From Streptomyces sp. NBC_00285 (GTDB lineage: Bacteria; Actinomycetota; Actinomycetes; Streptomycetales; Streptomycetaceae), in the NCBI RefSeq assembly GCF_036174265.1, contig NZ_CP108055.1, forward strand, positions 7,564,001 through 7,628,000: a DNA stretch of 64,000 bases. Direction: 5' to 3'. Positions 50,243 through 59,834 of this stretch are shown here, piece by piece. The translations under genes were made by a program, and so were the position numbers. Every line of letters begins with the position of its first letter. The stretch's first letter is position 1. The notes under the pieces are model-generated. The model ran no database searches. It saw only the letters and a list, made by a program, of their open reading frames with translations, and had not been told where the DNA came from.

Positions 50243-53176
50243 TCAGCCTTCCTGCTCCGCCATGAGCCCGAGCATCTGTTCGGCCTCGGCCCGCCGGGCC
50301 CGTGCCGTCTCGTCGTCACGGGCGTCCGCTCGGCCGTAGGCCGCCAGTACGGCACGCGCGCGTGCCGCCGCCTGCGCCGGGCGGCTCAGGTCGGCCGCCA
50401 GCCAGCCCGCCGCGAGTTCGGCGCCGGTGCGGGCATCCAGGGCGTCGTCACCGGCCGAGGCGAACACCACGATGGCCTCCACCACCTGCCCGAGTGCCTC
50501 CTCCAGCACCGCCCGGATCGAGTCGTCGTCGGCGTCCTCGGCCACGGAACGGGCCAGCAGGTCGCCGAACTGCCGGTGGGTGTGCCCGAGTTCGGTGACG
50601 AGCCGCTGCCGCGCCTCCTCGTCGGCCTGTTCGTCGGCGAGCGCGGCCTCGCACTCCCGGACCGCGTCCGCCATCCGCTCCCGTGCCATGTCCGCCCCGC
50701 CCTCGGAGCGCAGCGCGAGCCACGCGCGGGCGCGCAGAGCGCGGACGAGGCCGTGGACGTTGCCGAGGTCCCGCCACAGATCCCCCGCACGCGCGTACGC
50801 GCTGTCCGCCTCGGCGGGCAGACCCGCGGCACCCAGCGACTCGGCCGCGAGATGGGCGAGCGTCGCATGGTCGTGCTGCTCGGGCCAGTGCCGGGCGATC
50901 TCGGCGGCCTGGAGACGCCGCTCGGCCGACTCCCGGTGCTCGCCCAGCTCGCCCAGACAGTCGCCGAGCCACCACAGCGTCTGGACGACCGCCCCGTCAC
51001 CGTGCGTCTCGGCGTTCAGGTCGGGCAGCGCCGACTCCAGCACCTCCGCGGCCTCGGCCCACCGGCCCAGCCGCAACAGGAACCCGCCCAGCTGCTGCCT
51101 GGCCCATGCGCCCAGCATCGGGCCCTCACCGGCCTCGTCGGCCCAGTGAGCGGCCTCCAGGGCATGCTCGGCAGCCTCCTCGGCCTGCCCCCGGCTACCG
51201 ACGACCTCGGCGAGCTGGAGGTGGAGCTGGGCCCGCCCGATCGCCTCCAGGTGCGGCCCGCCGTGCTCCAGGGCCGCCCGCAGCGCCCCCTCGGTCCCGG
51301 CCGGGTCGCCCAGATGATGCATGAGCCCGGCCAGCCGCGCCTCGTACTCCACCGCGAACCACGGCAGACCCGCCTCCACGAACCCCGTCGCGGCCCCCGC
51401 GAACAGCTCCGCGGCCGACTCCACGTCCCCGGCCCGGGCGGCCAGCTCCGCCAGCATCGCCTGCGCCTCGGCGACCCGCGCGGTGAGCCGGACGTCGTCA
51501 CCGGTGCGCCCCTCGACGAGGGCGAGCACCTCCCGTACGGCCTGCTCCGCCTCGGGCAGGACCCCGTCGTCCTCCGTCTCGTGCACCTGCCGCAGCAGGA
51601 TCCGCGCGCGGGACATCAGTACCGACGCGGTCTGCCGTACGCCCGTGTCGTCCGCGGCGTACAGGGCGAGGATCTCGTCGTACGGCCCGGCGAGCGCTGT
51701 GAGTGCCTCGTCCACCTCACCGGCCAGCGCGCGTACGTACGCGGCACGCGCGCGTGCCGCCAGCGCCTCGCCGGGGTCGCCCGCCTGCGTGTACAACTCG
51801 GCGGCCTGCTCGAACAGTTCTATGCCCTCGGGGCCGCGGTCCATCGCCTCGTGGTCGGCGATCTCCGCCCGGTCACGCGGATCCAGGTCCGCCTCCCTGC
51901 CCTGCGCGGCCCGCGCAACCGCCGCCCAGGCCTCCACGGCGTTCGGCTGGAGGGTGTCCGACAGCCGCCGCGCCTCGGCGACAAGCGCGGGCAGACCCGG
52001 CTCCTGGGCGACCGCCGGGACCGGTGGCACGACCACGGGAGCGGCGACGGTGCGGACCGCCCGTACCCCCAACGGCAGCCGTTCCACCAGCGGTTCCTGA
52101 GCCATGCGCGCGCGTGCCCGCTCGCTGACGTGGTCTGTGCCGTTGCGCTCGTCGAAGCGGGCCGCCAACGCGAGGGCCTCCCCGCGCGCGTGGACGGCGA
52201 GTTCGGCCGCGGTCCAGGTGCGGCCCGCGGGCCCCGGCACCGGCTGGTCGCCCCGGCCCAGTCCGGTCAGCCGGTCCATCAGCAGCGCCACCGCGGCCGT
52301 GAATTCCAGCCTGCTGCGCGGATGGCCGTCGTCCGTGAAGTACGCGGGCCGCTCCGCGAGCAGTTCGAGAGCGCGGGCCTCGTTGCCGCTCAGCGCGCAG
52401 AACTCGACATGGTCCGCGTAGGCACCGCGCATGCTCTCCATGGACCGCACGAGCCGGAAGCCCCGCAGATGGTTGGCGCGCGCCTCGTCGAGCCGCCCCA
52501 GCCGCAGCAACGGCGTCAGCGACGAGGCCAGGGCCGCGTGCGGCTCGTGGGCGCATGTGAACTCGCCCTCAAGGACAGGCGCCCACAGTTCGAGCGCCTC
52601 GGCGTCCCGGCCGCGCTGCGCCTGCCACCAGCCCTGTTCGTGGAGCTCGCAGGCGTGGCAGTCGGCCATGGTGTCCCGGTCGGCGGCCAGCCAGGCGGCG
52701 TACGCCCGCTCGGCCCGCGTCAGGTCCCCGACGTGCGAGGCCACGCTGTACTCGGCGCTGCGCACCGCCCGTTCGGAATGCCCGGCCAGCCGGTAGCGGT
52801 ACTCCATCTCGCCGAGCCACTTCTCCATGGCGCCGAGCGGGATGTGCGGCTGGTCGAGCATGCCGGTCGTCACCCACTTGAAGACCCAGTGCAGCGAGTG
52901 CGTCTCGTACTCGTCGAAGTCCTCGGGGTGTTCGTCCCACATGCGCAGCAGGCGCGCGAAGGGAACGAACATCTTGGCCTTCTCGGAGCTGTAGTTGTAG
53001 ACCTTCAGCTGGTGGCCGAGCGCCTCGATCACCGCGAGCGGGATGTTCAGCTTCTCGGCCTCGGCGAGCAGCTGCTCCGCGCGCGCGTTGCGGGCGGGAC
53101 CCTCCGGCTCCTCGGAGTTCTCCGCCATGGCCCGGCGCAGCGCGTCGAGGCCCGGGCTCCCGTCGGGTCCGCTCAT
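50243..53176 (-). CDS. Large TPR-like helical-repeat protein, partner of the HSP90 gene, 977 aa
   Basis: Almost wholly Ala/Leu/Glu-rich helical repeats with TPR-like consensus positions. Examples are LYTQAGDPGEALAARARAAY, EYEARLAGLMHHLGDPAGTE and RLGRWAEAAEVLESALPDLN. An N-terminal block of about 330 residues has a distinct sequence, including KVYNYSSEKAKMFVPFARLL, a WDEHPEDFDEYETHSLHWVFKW segment (quoted with a gap) and DCHACELHEQGWW. It has no signal, membrane helix or enzymatic motif. ATG 53176 shares its A with the TGA of the upstream HSP90 gene (TGATG), so synthesis is coupled. The likely role is a scaffold or co-chaperone for that ATPase, which is inference from the pairing. Confidence 0.88.
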   Translation of the reverse strand: MSGPDGSPGLDALRRAMAENSEEPEGPARNARAEQLLAEAEKLNIPLAVIEALGHQLKVYNYSSEKAKMFVPFARLLRMWDEHPEDFDEYETHSLHWVFKWVTTGMLDQPHIPLGAMEKWLGEMEYRYRLAGHSERAVRSAEYSVASHVGDLTRAERAYAAWLAADRDTMADCHACELHEQGWWQAQRGRDAEALELWAPVLEGEFTCAHEPHAALASSLTPLLRLGRLDEARANHLRGFRLVRSMESMRGAYADHVEFCALSGNEARALELLAERPAYFTDDGHPRSRLEFTAAVALLMDRLTGLGRGDQPVPGPAGRTWTAAELAVHARGEALALAARFDERNGTDHVSERARARMAQEPLVERLPLGVRAVRTVAAPVVVPPVPAVAQEPGLPALVAEARRLSDTLQPNAVEAWAAVARAAQGREADLDPRDRAEIADHEAMDRGPEGIELFEQAAELYTQAGDPGEALAARARAAYVRALAGEVDEALTALAGPYDEILALYAADDTGVRQTASVLMSRARILLRQVHETEDDGVLPEAEQAVREVLALVEGRTGDDVRLTARVAEAQAMLAELAARAGDVESAAELFAGAATGFVEAGLPWFAVEYEARLAGLMHHLGDPAGTEGALRAALEHGGPHLEAIGRAQLHLQLAEVVGSRGQAEEAAEHALEAAHWADEAGEGPMLGAWARQQLGGFLLRLGRWAEAAEVLESALPDLNAETHGDGAVVQTLWWLGDCLGELGEHRESAERRLQAAEIARHWPEQHDHATLAHLAAESLGAAGLPAEADSAYARAGDLWRDLGNVHGLVRALRARAWLALRSEGGADMARERMADAVRECEAALADEQADEEARQRLVTELGHTHRQFGDLLARSVAEDADDDSIRAVLEEALGQVVEAIVVFASAGDDALDARTGAELAAGWLAADLSRPAQAAARARAVLAAYGRADARDDETARARRAEAEQMLGLMAEQEG

Positions 53177-55011
53177 CAGGGGGTCTCCTCGCCGTTGGTG
53201 GCCCACTCCAAAAGGCCCATGAAGGCCCGGTTCAGCAGCGCGGAGTCCGCGGGCCTGAGCGGGCGCTGGGCCATCAGCAGCGCCTGCCCGTACAGGGACT
53301 CGGTTGCGGTGCCGATCAGTTCCGGATCACCGAGCGAACCGATCCGCCGTACGAGCGGGTTGAGCTGGTTCAGCACGAGACGCGCGCGTGGAGCGCTGCC
53401 GCGCAGCGAGCCGAGGATGCCGGCCCACAGGTCGTCGGCCTCCCCCTCGGCCTCGGCCCGCGCCTGCTCGTGCCGGGCGCCCCGGTCGTCCAGGTGCAGT
53501 GCGGGCACGGACAGCGGCCGGAAGGCACGCAGGACGACGTCACAGCCCAGCGGATCGAGCCTGGCCCGCGCGGCCGCCAGGAAGCCGGACAGCGCCAGCT
53601 CCTCGGCCGGATCGACCAGGTTCAGATGGGCGGTCACGGTGTCCGCGTCCAGCTCGGCGACGACGGTCCCCGGCCGCACCGAGGGCAGCGCCTCGACCAG
53701 GTCGCTGTCGTACGTGTAACCGCCGTTGACCACGCCGACGCCCTGCGCCGACGCGATCGGCGCGACCTGCCGGTACTCCTCCACGGTCCGCGTGAAGTGC
53801 ACCACCGCGTGCCGCTGCGCGAACTCCTCAAGGGACAGCCGCCCGTCCGTCGTCTCGAACGGCAGCCACGGCAGCATCGTGCGCAGCATCTCCCGGTCGT
53901 GCCGCGCGAGCGACTTCACACCGAGGTGATGCACGGACAGGAAGGCCGCGAGCCGCTCGGGATCACCGGCGGCCAGCCCCGTCAGCCAGGACCGGATCCG
54001 CTCGCCGAGCGCCTCCCGTACGGCTGCCAGCGTCTCGTCCTCGTACAGCGCCTCGCGCGAGGCCGTGGGCCGCAGGCTGTCCGTGTCCAGGACGCAGCGC
54101 ACGAAGAACGCCCAGTCCGGCAGCAGCTGGTCGGCCCGCTCGGTCAGCAGCATGCCCTTGAGATGCACGCGATGGGTCGCCCGCTGGGCGGGACTGACCG
54201 CCGTGGGAAGGACGTACGCCATGCCCCGGATCCCGGCCAGCGGCACGTTCAGCTCGATCGAGTCCAGCGGTGTGAAGCCGAACAGGTCGTGACAGTGCCG
54301 GGCCAGGGCCACCCTGCGGGTGGCGGGGGAGGGGTAGGGCCGGTCCCAGGGCGCGGGCAGATCGGTGACCGCCTCGTCGCCGACCCGGACGTCGTACGGC
54401 AGCAGTGAGCCGAAGTCCCGGGCGAGCTGCAGGACCCGCGCCGGCGCGAGCCACTCGGCGGCGCCCGCCCGCGCGACCAGATGCACAGTGGTCCCCGGCT
54501 CCGGACGGGCCTCGTGGGGCAGCGTCCGCACACGGTACGAACCGTCGTCGCTCGCCGTCCACTCCACCGGAAGCGCGTCCGGCGTACGGGCGCTGCGGCT
54601 GACCACCCGGATCCGCTCGGCGACCACGAAGCACGCGAGCAGGCCGATGCCGAACTGCCCCAGGAAGTCGGAGCGCACCTCCTGAAGCCCCTCGGCCCGC
54701 TTGGAGCTGCGTCCGATGGTGGCCAGCAGGTTGTGCACGTCCGTCTCGGTCAGGCCCACCCCGGAGTCCTCCACCCGGAGCACGCCGTCCTCGGCGTACA
54801 ACCGGACCCGGGCCGGCGCGTCGGGCTGTTCGGCCCGCCGTGCCGTGATCGCGTCCACCGCGTTCTGGAGCAGCTCGCGCAGATAGACCTTGGGGCTGGA
54901 GTAGAGGTGATGGGAGAGGAGGTCCACCAGACCGCGCAGGTCGACCTGGAACGTATGAGGTTGCTGAGGTACCTGGGGTGTCTGTGATGACTGTGAGGTC
55001 TGGGAATCCAT
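53176..55011 (-). CDS. HSP90/HtpG-family ATPase, 611 aa
   Basis: The N-terminal GHKL ATPase is intact: RELLQNAVDAI at 45-55 (catalytic Glu46, Asn50), VEDSGVGL at 80-87 (Asp82), TIGRSSK at 98-104 and GQFGIGLLACF at 118-128. The middle domain has LLPDWAFFVRCVLD and the catalytic-arginine motif ASREALYED (Arg319). The C-terminal dimerisation part is shorter and diverges from E. coli HtpG. A Gln/Ser-rich N-terminal leader of 20 residues is unusual. I start it at ATG 55011; the open frame runs further into the recG promoter region. The TPR gene follows with a TGATG overlap. Divergence from canonical HtpG suggests a specialised client system. Confidence 0.9.
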   Translation of the reverse strand: MDSQTSQSSQTPQVPQQPHTFQVDLRGLVDLLSHHLYSSPKVYLRELLQNAVDAITARRAEQPDAPARVRLYAEDGVLRVEDSGVGLTETDVHNLLATIGRSSKRAEGLQEVRSDFLGQFGIGLLACFVVAERIRVVSRSARTPDALPVEWTASDDGSYRVRTLPHEARPEPGTTVHLVARAGAAEWLAPARVLQLARDFGSLLPYDVRVGDEAVTDLPAPWDRPYPSPATRRVALARHCHDLFGFTPLDSIELNVPLAGIRGMAYVLPTAVSPAQRATHRVHLKGMLLTERADQLLPDWAFFVRCVLDTDSLRPTASREALYEDETLAAVREALGERIRSWLTGLAAGDPERLAAFLSVHHLGVKSLARHDREMLRTMLPWLPFETTDGRLSLEEFAQRHAVVHFTRTVEEYRQVAPIASAQGVGVVNGGYTYDSDLVEALPSVRPGTVVAELDADTVTAHLNLVDPAEELALSGFLAAARARLDPLGCDVVLRAFRPLSVPALHLDDRGARHEQARAEAEGEADDLWAGILGSLRGSAPRARLVLNQLNPLVRRIGSLGDPELIGTATESLYGQALLMAQRPLRPADSALLNRAFMGLLEWATNGEETP

Positions 55012-55178
55012 CGTCGCAGCGCCGGTGGGGGGACGTTCGCACGGCGCGGGGTCGGGCGGTCCCGGGTGGGGCGGTGACCGCGGGGGATGGCCGGAGCGCG
55101 CCATCCTAAGTCCCGAACCAGCCGTCTGACCAGGGGTTTCCCAGGATGTATACGGCAATGTCAGTGGCGTGGTGTGCA

Positions 55179-57398
55179 ATGGATCTCGTGCCCGCACTGG
55201 AAGAACCGCTGAAACAGCCCCTGAAGTCAGTGCTCGGCCCCGCCACCGCGAAGGTGATGGCCGAGCACCTCGGCCTGCACACCGTCGGCGACCTCCTGCA
55301 CCACTACCCGCGCAGATACGAGGAGCGGGGGCAGCTGACCCACCTCGCCGACCTGCCCATGGACGAGCACGTCACCGTGGTCGCCCAGGTCGCCGACGCC
55401 CGCCTGCACACCTTCGCCTCCGCCAAGGCGCCCCGCGGCAAGGGCCAGCGCCTGGAGGTCACCATCACGGACGGCAGCGGCCGCCTCCAACTGGTCTTCT
55501 TCGGCAGCGGCGTTCACAAGCCCCACAAGGAACTCCTGCCGGGCACCCGCGCGATGTTCTCCGGCAAGGTCTCCCTCTTCAACCGCCGCCTCCAACTGGC
55601 CCATCCGGCCTACGAGTTGCTGCGCTCGGACGAGGAGGAGACGGTCGAGACCTGGGCGGGCGCCCTGATCCCGCTCTACCCCGCCACCGCCAAACTGGAG
55701 TCCTGGAAGATCGGCAAGGCGGTCCAGACGGTCCTGCCCAGCGCCCAGGAGGCGATCGACCCCCTCCCGGAGTCCCTGCGCGAGGGCCGCGGTCTGCTCG
55801 CCCTCCCCGAAGCCCTCCTCAAGATCCACCGCCCGCACACCAAGGCCGACATCGCCGACGCCCAGGCCCGCCTCAAGTGGGACGAGGCCTTCGTCCTCCA
55901 GGTCGCCCTGGCCCGCCGCCGCCACGCGGACGCCCAACTCCCGGCGGTCCCTCGCGAACCGTCCCCCGACGGCCTCCTGAGCGCCTTCGACGACCGCATC
56001 CCCTTCACCCTCACGGAAGGCCAGCAGAAGGTCTCCAAGGAGATCTTCGACGACCTGGCGACGGACCACCCGATGCACCGGCTGCTGCAGGGCGAGGTCG
56101 GATCGGGAAAGACGTTGGTGGCCCTGCGCGCCATGCTCGCCGTCGTCGACGCGGGCGGACAGGCCGCCATGCTGGCCCCCACCGAGGTGCTCGCCCAGCA
56201 GCACCACCGCTCGATCGTGGAGATGATGGGCGACCTGGCCGAGGGCGGCATGCTCGGCGGTACCGAGCACGCCACCAAGGTCGTCCTGCTCACCGGTTCG
56301 ATGGGGACGGCCGCGCGCCGACAGGCCATGCTGGATCTGGTCACCGGTGAGGCCGGGTTCGTGATCGGCACGCACGCGCTGATCGAGGACAAGGTGCAGT
56401 TCCACGACCTGGGCCTGGTGGTGGTCGACGAACAGCACCGCTTCGGGGTGGAGCAGCGGGACGCCCTGCGCGGCAAGGGAAAACAACCGCCGCACCTCCT
56501 GGTCATGACGGCCACCCCCATCCCGCGCACGGTCGCCATGACGGTCTTCGGCGACCTGGAGACCTCCGTCCTGGACCAGCTCCCGGCCGGCCGCTCCCCG
56601 ATCGCCAGCCATGTGGTGCCCGCCGCAGACAAGCCCCACTTCCTCACCCGCGCCTGGGATCGGGTCCGCGAGGAGGTGGAGAACGGCCACCAGGCCTACG
56701 TCGTCTGCCCCCGCATCGGCGACGAGGAGGACGACCCCAAGAAGTCCGCCAAGAAGAAGGCTTCCGAGGACGAGGCCGACAAGCGCCCGCCGCTCGCCGT
56801 CCTGGACATCGCCGACCAGCTCACCAAGGGCGCCTTGAGCGGCCTTCGCGTCGAGGTCCTGCACGGCCGCATGCACCCCGACGACAAGGACGCGGTCATG
56901 CGCCGCTTCGCCGCCGGCGAGACCCACGTCCTGGTCGCCACCACGGTCATCGAGGTCGGCGTCAACGTCCCGAACGCCACGGCGATGGTCATCATGGACG
57001 CCGACCGCTTCGGCGTCTCGCAGCTCCACCAGCTGCGCGGCCGAGTGGGCCGTGGCTCGGCGCCGGGCCTCTGCCTCCTGGTCTCGGAGATGCCGGAGGC
57101 GAGCCCGGCCCGCCAGCGCCTGAACGCGGTCGCGTCGACCCTGGACGGCTTCGAGCTCTCCCGTATCGACCTGGAGCAGCGCAGGGAGGGCGACGTCCTG
57201 GGCCAGGCCCAGTCCGGCGCCAGGACCTCACTGAGGGTCCTCGCCGTGATCGAGGACGAGGAGATCATCGCGGAGGCGAGGGAGGAGGCGACGGCGGTGG
57301 TGGAGGCGGATCCGGAGCTGACAGGACTTCCCGGCCTGCGTACGGCCCTGGACGCCCTCCTGGACGAGGAGAGGGAGCAATACCTGGACAAGGGCTGA
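55179..57398 (+). CDS. recG: ATP-dependent DNA helicase RecG, 739 aa
   Basis: Remodels stalled replication forks and branched recombination intermediates. An N-terminal wedge/OB domain (HLGLHTVGDLLHHYPRRYEE) is followed by SF2 helicase motifs: GEVGSGKTLVALRAM (Walker A), VVVDEQHRFGVEQRD (DEQH), MTATPIPRTVAM, and QLHQLRGRVGRGSAPGLCLL (motif VI). A basic insertion, KKSAKKKASEDEADK, lies between motifs III and IV. I choose ATG 55179 (MDLVPALEEPLK); upstream in-frame starts reach 55146. It is divergent from the HSP90 gene. Confidence 0.96.
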   Translation: MDLVPALEEPLKQPLKSVLGPATAKVMAEHLGLHTVGDLLHHYPRRYEERGQLTHLADLPMDEHVTVVAQVADARLHTFASAKAPRGKGQRLEVTITDGSGRLQLVFFGSGVHKPHKELLPGTRAMFSGKVSLFNRRLQLAHPAYELLRSDEEETVETWAGALIPLYPATAKLESWKIGKAVQTVLPSAQEAIDPLPESLREGRGLLALPEALLKIHRPHTKADIADAQARLKWDEAFVLQVALARRRHADAQLPAVPREPSPDGLLSAFDDRIPFTLTEGQQKVSKEIFDDLATDHPMHRLLQGEVGSGKTLVALRAMLAVVDAGGQAAMLAPTEVLAQQHHRSIVEMMGDLAEGGMLGGTEHATKVVLLTGSMGTAARRQAMLDLVTGEAGFVIGTHALIEDKVQFHDLGLVVVDEQHRFGVEQRDALRGKGKQPPHLLVMTATPIPRTVAMTVFGDLETSVLDQLPAGRSPIASHVVPAADKPHFLTRAWDRVREEVENGHQAYVVCPRIGDEEDDPKKSAKKKASEDEADKRPPLAVLDIADQLTKGALSGLRVEVLHGRMHPDDKDAVMRRFAAGETHVLVATTVIEVGVNVPNATAMVIMDADRFGVSQLHQLRGRVGRGSAPGLCLLVSEMPEASPARQRLNAVASTLDGFELSRIDLEQRREGDVLGQAQSGARTSLRVLAVIEDEEIIAEAREEATAVVEADPELTGLPGLRTALDALLDEEREQYLDKG

Positions 57399-57504
57399 GA
57401 GACGACTCCCCGGCGGCGCGGGGCCGCATCGAACACACGGCTACCACCGAGCGAGCGCGACCAGCCACAATGAACCCGAAGCCGCCCACGACCAAGGATC
57501 CAAG

Positions 57505-58092
57505 ATGACCCGCGTGATCGCCGGCAAAGCCGGCGGACGCCGCCTGGCAGTCCCGCCGGGCAACGGCACCCGCCCCACCTCCGACCGCGCACGCGAAGGA
57601 CTCTTCTCCACCTGGCAGTCCCTGCTCGGCGGCCCGCTCCGGGGCGAACGCGTCCTGGACCTGTACGCCGGTTCAGGAGCTGTCGGCCTGGAAGCCCTGT
57701 CACGGGGCGCGAGCCACACCCTCCTAGTCGAGGCCGACGCCAGAGCGGCCCGCACAGTCCGCGAGAACGTCAAGAACCTGGGCCTCCCCGGCGCCGAGGT
57801 CCGCGCAGGCAAGGCCGAACAGATCATCCGGACACCGGCGCCGACAGAGCCGTACGACCTCGTCTTCCTCGATCCCCCGTACGCCGTCACCGACGACGAT
57901 CTTCGGGAGATCCTCCTCACACTCCGTACGGAACACTGGCTCGCGCCGGACGCACTGGTCACCGTGGAGCGGAGCACCAGAGGCGGCGAATTCGGCTGGC
58001 CGGCCGGTTTCGACGCGGTCAAGGCCCGTCGCTACGGCGAGGGAACGTTTTGGTACGGTCGCGCCGCCGCTACGTGCGAAGACGCACGATGA
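57505..58092 (+). CDS. rsmD: 16S rRNA m2G966 methyltransferase RsmD, 195 aa
   Basis: A Rossmann methyltransferase: [20 protein letters not shown] near the N-terminus, SAM motif [20 protein letters not shown] near 50, and the N2-guanine signature FLDPPY near 122. The start is ATG 57505. It ends at 58092 and is followed by coaD, the conserved rsmD-coaD order of many bacteria. A possible ATGA overlap with an upstream coaD start exists. Confidence 0.95.
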   Translation: MTRVIAGKAGGRRLAVPPGNGTRPTSDRAREGLFSTWQSLLGGPLRGERVLDLYAGSGAVGLEALSRGASHTLLVEADARAARTVRENVKNLGLPGAEVRAGKAEQIIRTPAPTEPYDLVFLDPPYAVTDDDLREILLTLRTEHWLAPDALVTVERSTRGGEFGWPAGFDAVKARRYGEGTFWYGRAAATCEDAR

Positions 58093-58118
58093 CCGGACCG
58101 GAGAGCGAGGGATCTCAA

Positions 58119-58598
58119 GTGCGCCGCGCCGTCTGTCCCGGGTCGTTCGACCCGATCACCAACGGACACCTCGACATCATTTCCCGCGCCTCCAGACTGT
58201 ATGACGAGGTCTACGTCGCGGTGATGATCAACAAGTCCAAGAAGGGCCTCTTCGAGATCGAGGAGCGGATCGAGATGATCCGCGAGGTCACCGCCGAGTA
58301 CGGCAACGTGATCGTAGAGGCCTTCCACGGCCTCCTCGTCGACTACTGCAAGGAGCGCGACATCCCCGCCATCGTCAAGGGGCTGCGCGCGGTCAGCGAC
58401 TTCGACTACGAGCTCCAGATGGCCCAGATGAACAACGGTCTCTCGGGCGTCGAGACCCTTTTCGTCCCGACCAACCCCACCTACAGCTTCCTGTCCTCCT
58501 CGCTCGTCAAGGAGGTCGCGACCTGGGGCGGAGACGTCTCCCACCTGGTGCCGCCGCTGGTCCTCGAAGCTCTGAACGAACGCCTCCGCAAAGGCTGA
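58119..58598 (+). CDS. coaD: Phosphopantetheine adenylyltransferase, 159 aa
   Basis: The fourth step of coenzyme A synthesis. The nucleotidyltransferase motif is [16 protein letters not shown] (T/HxGH type) at residues 5-20, then [20 protein letters not shown] and [16 protein letters not shown] prefer GTG 58119, which gives the usual 159 residues and is preceded by GAGCGAGGG. ATG 58089 overlaps the rsmD stop (ATGA) and would add 10 residues. The coiled-coil gene follows 57 bp later. Confidence 0.96.
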   Translation: MRRAVCPGSFDPITNGHLDIISRASRLYDEVYVAVMINKSKKGLFEIEERIEMIREVTAEYGNVIVEAFHGLLVDYCKERDIPAIVKGLRAVSDFDYELQMAQMNNGLSGVETLFVPTNPTYSFLSSSLVKEVATWGGDVSHLVPPLVLEALNERLRKG

Positions 58599-58655
58599 TG
58601 GGGCTACAGTCGTCCCGTCCGTCTCCAACACAGCTGTAGAGAGTGGCGAGCACAG

Positions 58656-59702
58656 GTGGACGTGCAGAAGAAGCTCGACGAGATCGTGGCCTCGGTCTCC
58701 GGTGCACGGTCGATGCCGATGTCGGCCTCGTGCGTGGTCAACCGCGCTGAACTGCTCGCGCTGCTGGCGGAGGTGCGCGAAGCTCTGCCCGGTTCCCTCG
58801 CGCAGGCCGAGGAGCTGATCGGCGGCCGTGAGCAGATGGTCGAGCAGGCCCGCCAGGAGGCCGACCGGATCATCTCCACGGCGCACGCCGAGCGCGGCTC
58901 CCTGATCTCCGACACCGAGATCGCCCGCCGCTCCCAGGCCGAGGCCGAGCGGATCGTGAACGAGGCCCGCCAGGAGGCCGAGGACGTCCGCGCCGAGGCC
59001 GACGACTACGTCGACTCCAAGCTCGCCAACTTCGAGGTCGTGCTGACCAAGACCCTCGGCTCGGTGGGCCGCGGCCGCGAGAAGCTCCTCGGCACCGGTC
59101 CCGGCACTGACGAGAACGGCTACGAGGACGAGGACGCCCCCGAGCGCAGCCACGACCCCGAGACCCTGCGCCGCGACGCCGACTCCTACGTCGACTCCAA
59201 GCTCGGCGCCTTCGAGGCGGTCCTCGCCAAGACCCTGGAGGCCGTCGGCCGCGGCCGCCAGAAGCTGCACGGCCGGATCGCCTCGGACGACCTCAGTGCC
59301 CTCGCCGACGACACCTCCACCGTCCAGCACTCCAGCGACGCCGACTACCTGGCCGACCTCACCGCCCTCGCCGAGCAGGACAACCGGGCCGCGGCCCGGG
59401 TACCGGTCGAGCAGCAGGACTACGCCCAGCAGCCGGCGTACGGCTACCAGCAGCAGACCGACGCCTACGCGGGCTACCAGCAGCAGGCCGATCCCTATGC
59501 CCAGCAGGACCAGTACGGCTACCAGCAGGCCGACCCGTACGCCTACCAGGGCTACGAGCAGCAGGCCGCCTACGACCCGAACCAGGCCCAGCAGCCCCAG
59601 CACGCCCAGCAGAGCTACGCCCTCGACGAGACCAGCCTCTTCGACACCGGCATGATCACGCCGGAGCAGCTGAGGGCGTACGAACAGGGTCGCGGCCAGT
59701 AA
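58656..59702 (+). CDS. Coiled-coil protein with internal duplication and Q/Y-rich tail, 348 aa
   Basis: Residues 1-60 are helical and Ala/Leu-rich. Residues about 60-130 form a strong Glu/Ala/Arg coiled coil (VEQARQEADRII, IVNEARQEAEDVRAEADDYV), like DivIVA- or ATP-synthase-b-type proteins, and it is usually annotated as a cell-division initiation protein. A 32-residue unit (about 115-146) recurs at 175-206. Residues about 265-330 are a low-complexity tail of YGYQQQ, AYAGYQQQ and DPYAQQ units. The start is GTG 58656 with no strong Shine-Dalgarno. It lies between coaD and the DUF177 gene. The function is not established. Confidence 0.85.
   Translation: MDVQKKLDEIVASVSGARSMPMSASCVVNRAELLALLAEVREALPGSLAQAEELIGGREQMVEQARQEADRIISTAHAERGSLISDTEIARRSQAEAERIVNEARQEAEDVRAEADDYVDSKLANFEVVLTKTLGSVGRGREKLLGTGPGTDENGYEDEDAPERSHDPETLRRDADSYVDSKLGAFEAVLAKTLEAVGRGRQKLHGRIASDDLSALADDTSTVQHSSDADYLADLTALAEQDNRAAARVPVEQQDYAQQPAYGYQQQTDAYAGYQQQADPYAQQDQYGYQQADPYAYQGYEQQAAYDPNQAQQPQHAQQSYALDETSLFDTGMITPEQLRAYEQGRGQ
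58998..59273 (+). repeat. Internal 32-codon duplication (58998-59093 and 59178-59273)
   Basis: Two copies 180 bp apart encode DDYVDSKLANFEVVLTKTLG and DSYVDSKLGAFEAVLAKTLE, each followed by a VGRGR-KL segment. DNA is conserved across much of both copies (for example TACGTCGACTCCAAGCTCG). Confidence 0.85.
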
Positions 59703-59714
59703 CTGACCACCGGA

Positions 59715-59744
59715 TTGGGCCGTGAGCGAAAGGTCCAGTATCCT
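59715..59744 (+). promoter_or_regulatory. Promoter candidate for DUF177-rpmF-rnc
   Basis: TTGGGC (59715-59720), an 18-bp spacer, then TATCCT (59739-59744). The predicted start leaves an approximately 85-nt leader that can form a GCTGCCC/GGGCAGC hairpin before the ATG at 59835. Confidence 0.45.
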
Positions 59745-59834
59745 GGCTCTTCGGTCGCGCGTACGTCCGCGATCACCGCTGCCCGGGAGCACCGAAGGGC
59801 AGCATCCCCCTGAGCTCGAAGATCGAAAGCAGGA

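Noticed and set aside
50576..53719. 1047-codon plus-strand open frame
   Set aside because: Antisense to the TPR and HSP90 genes; it has no domain and crosses two real genes.
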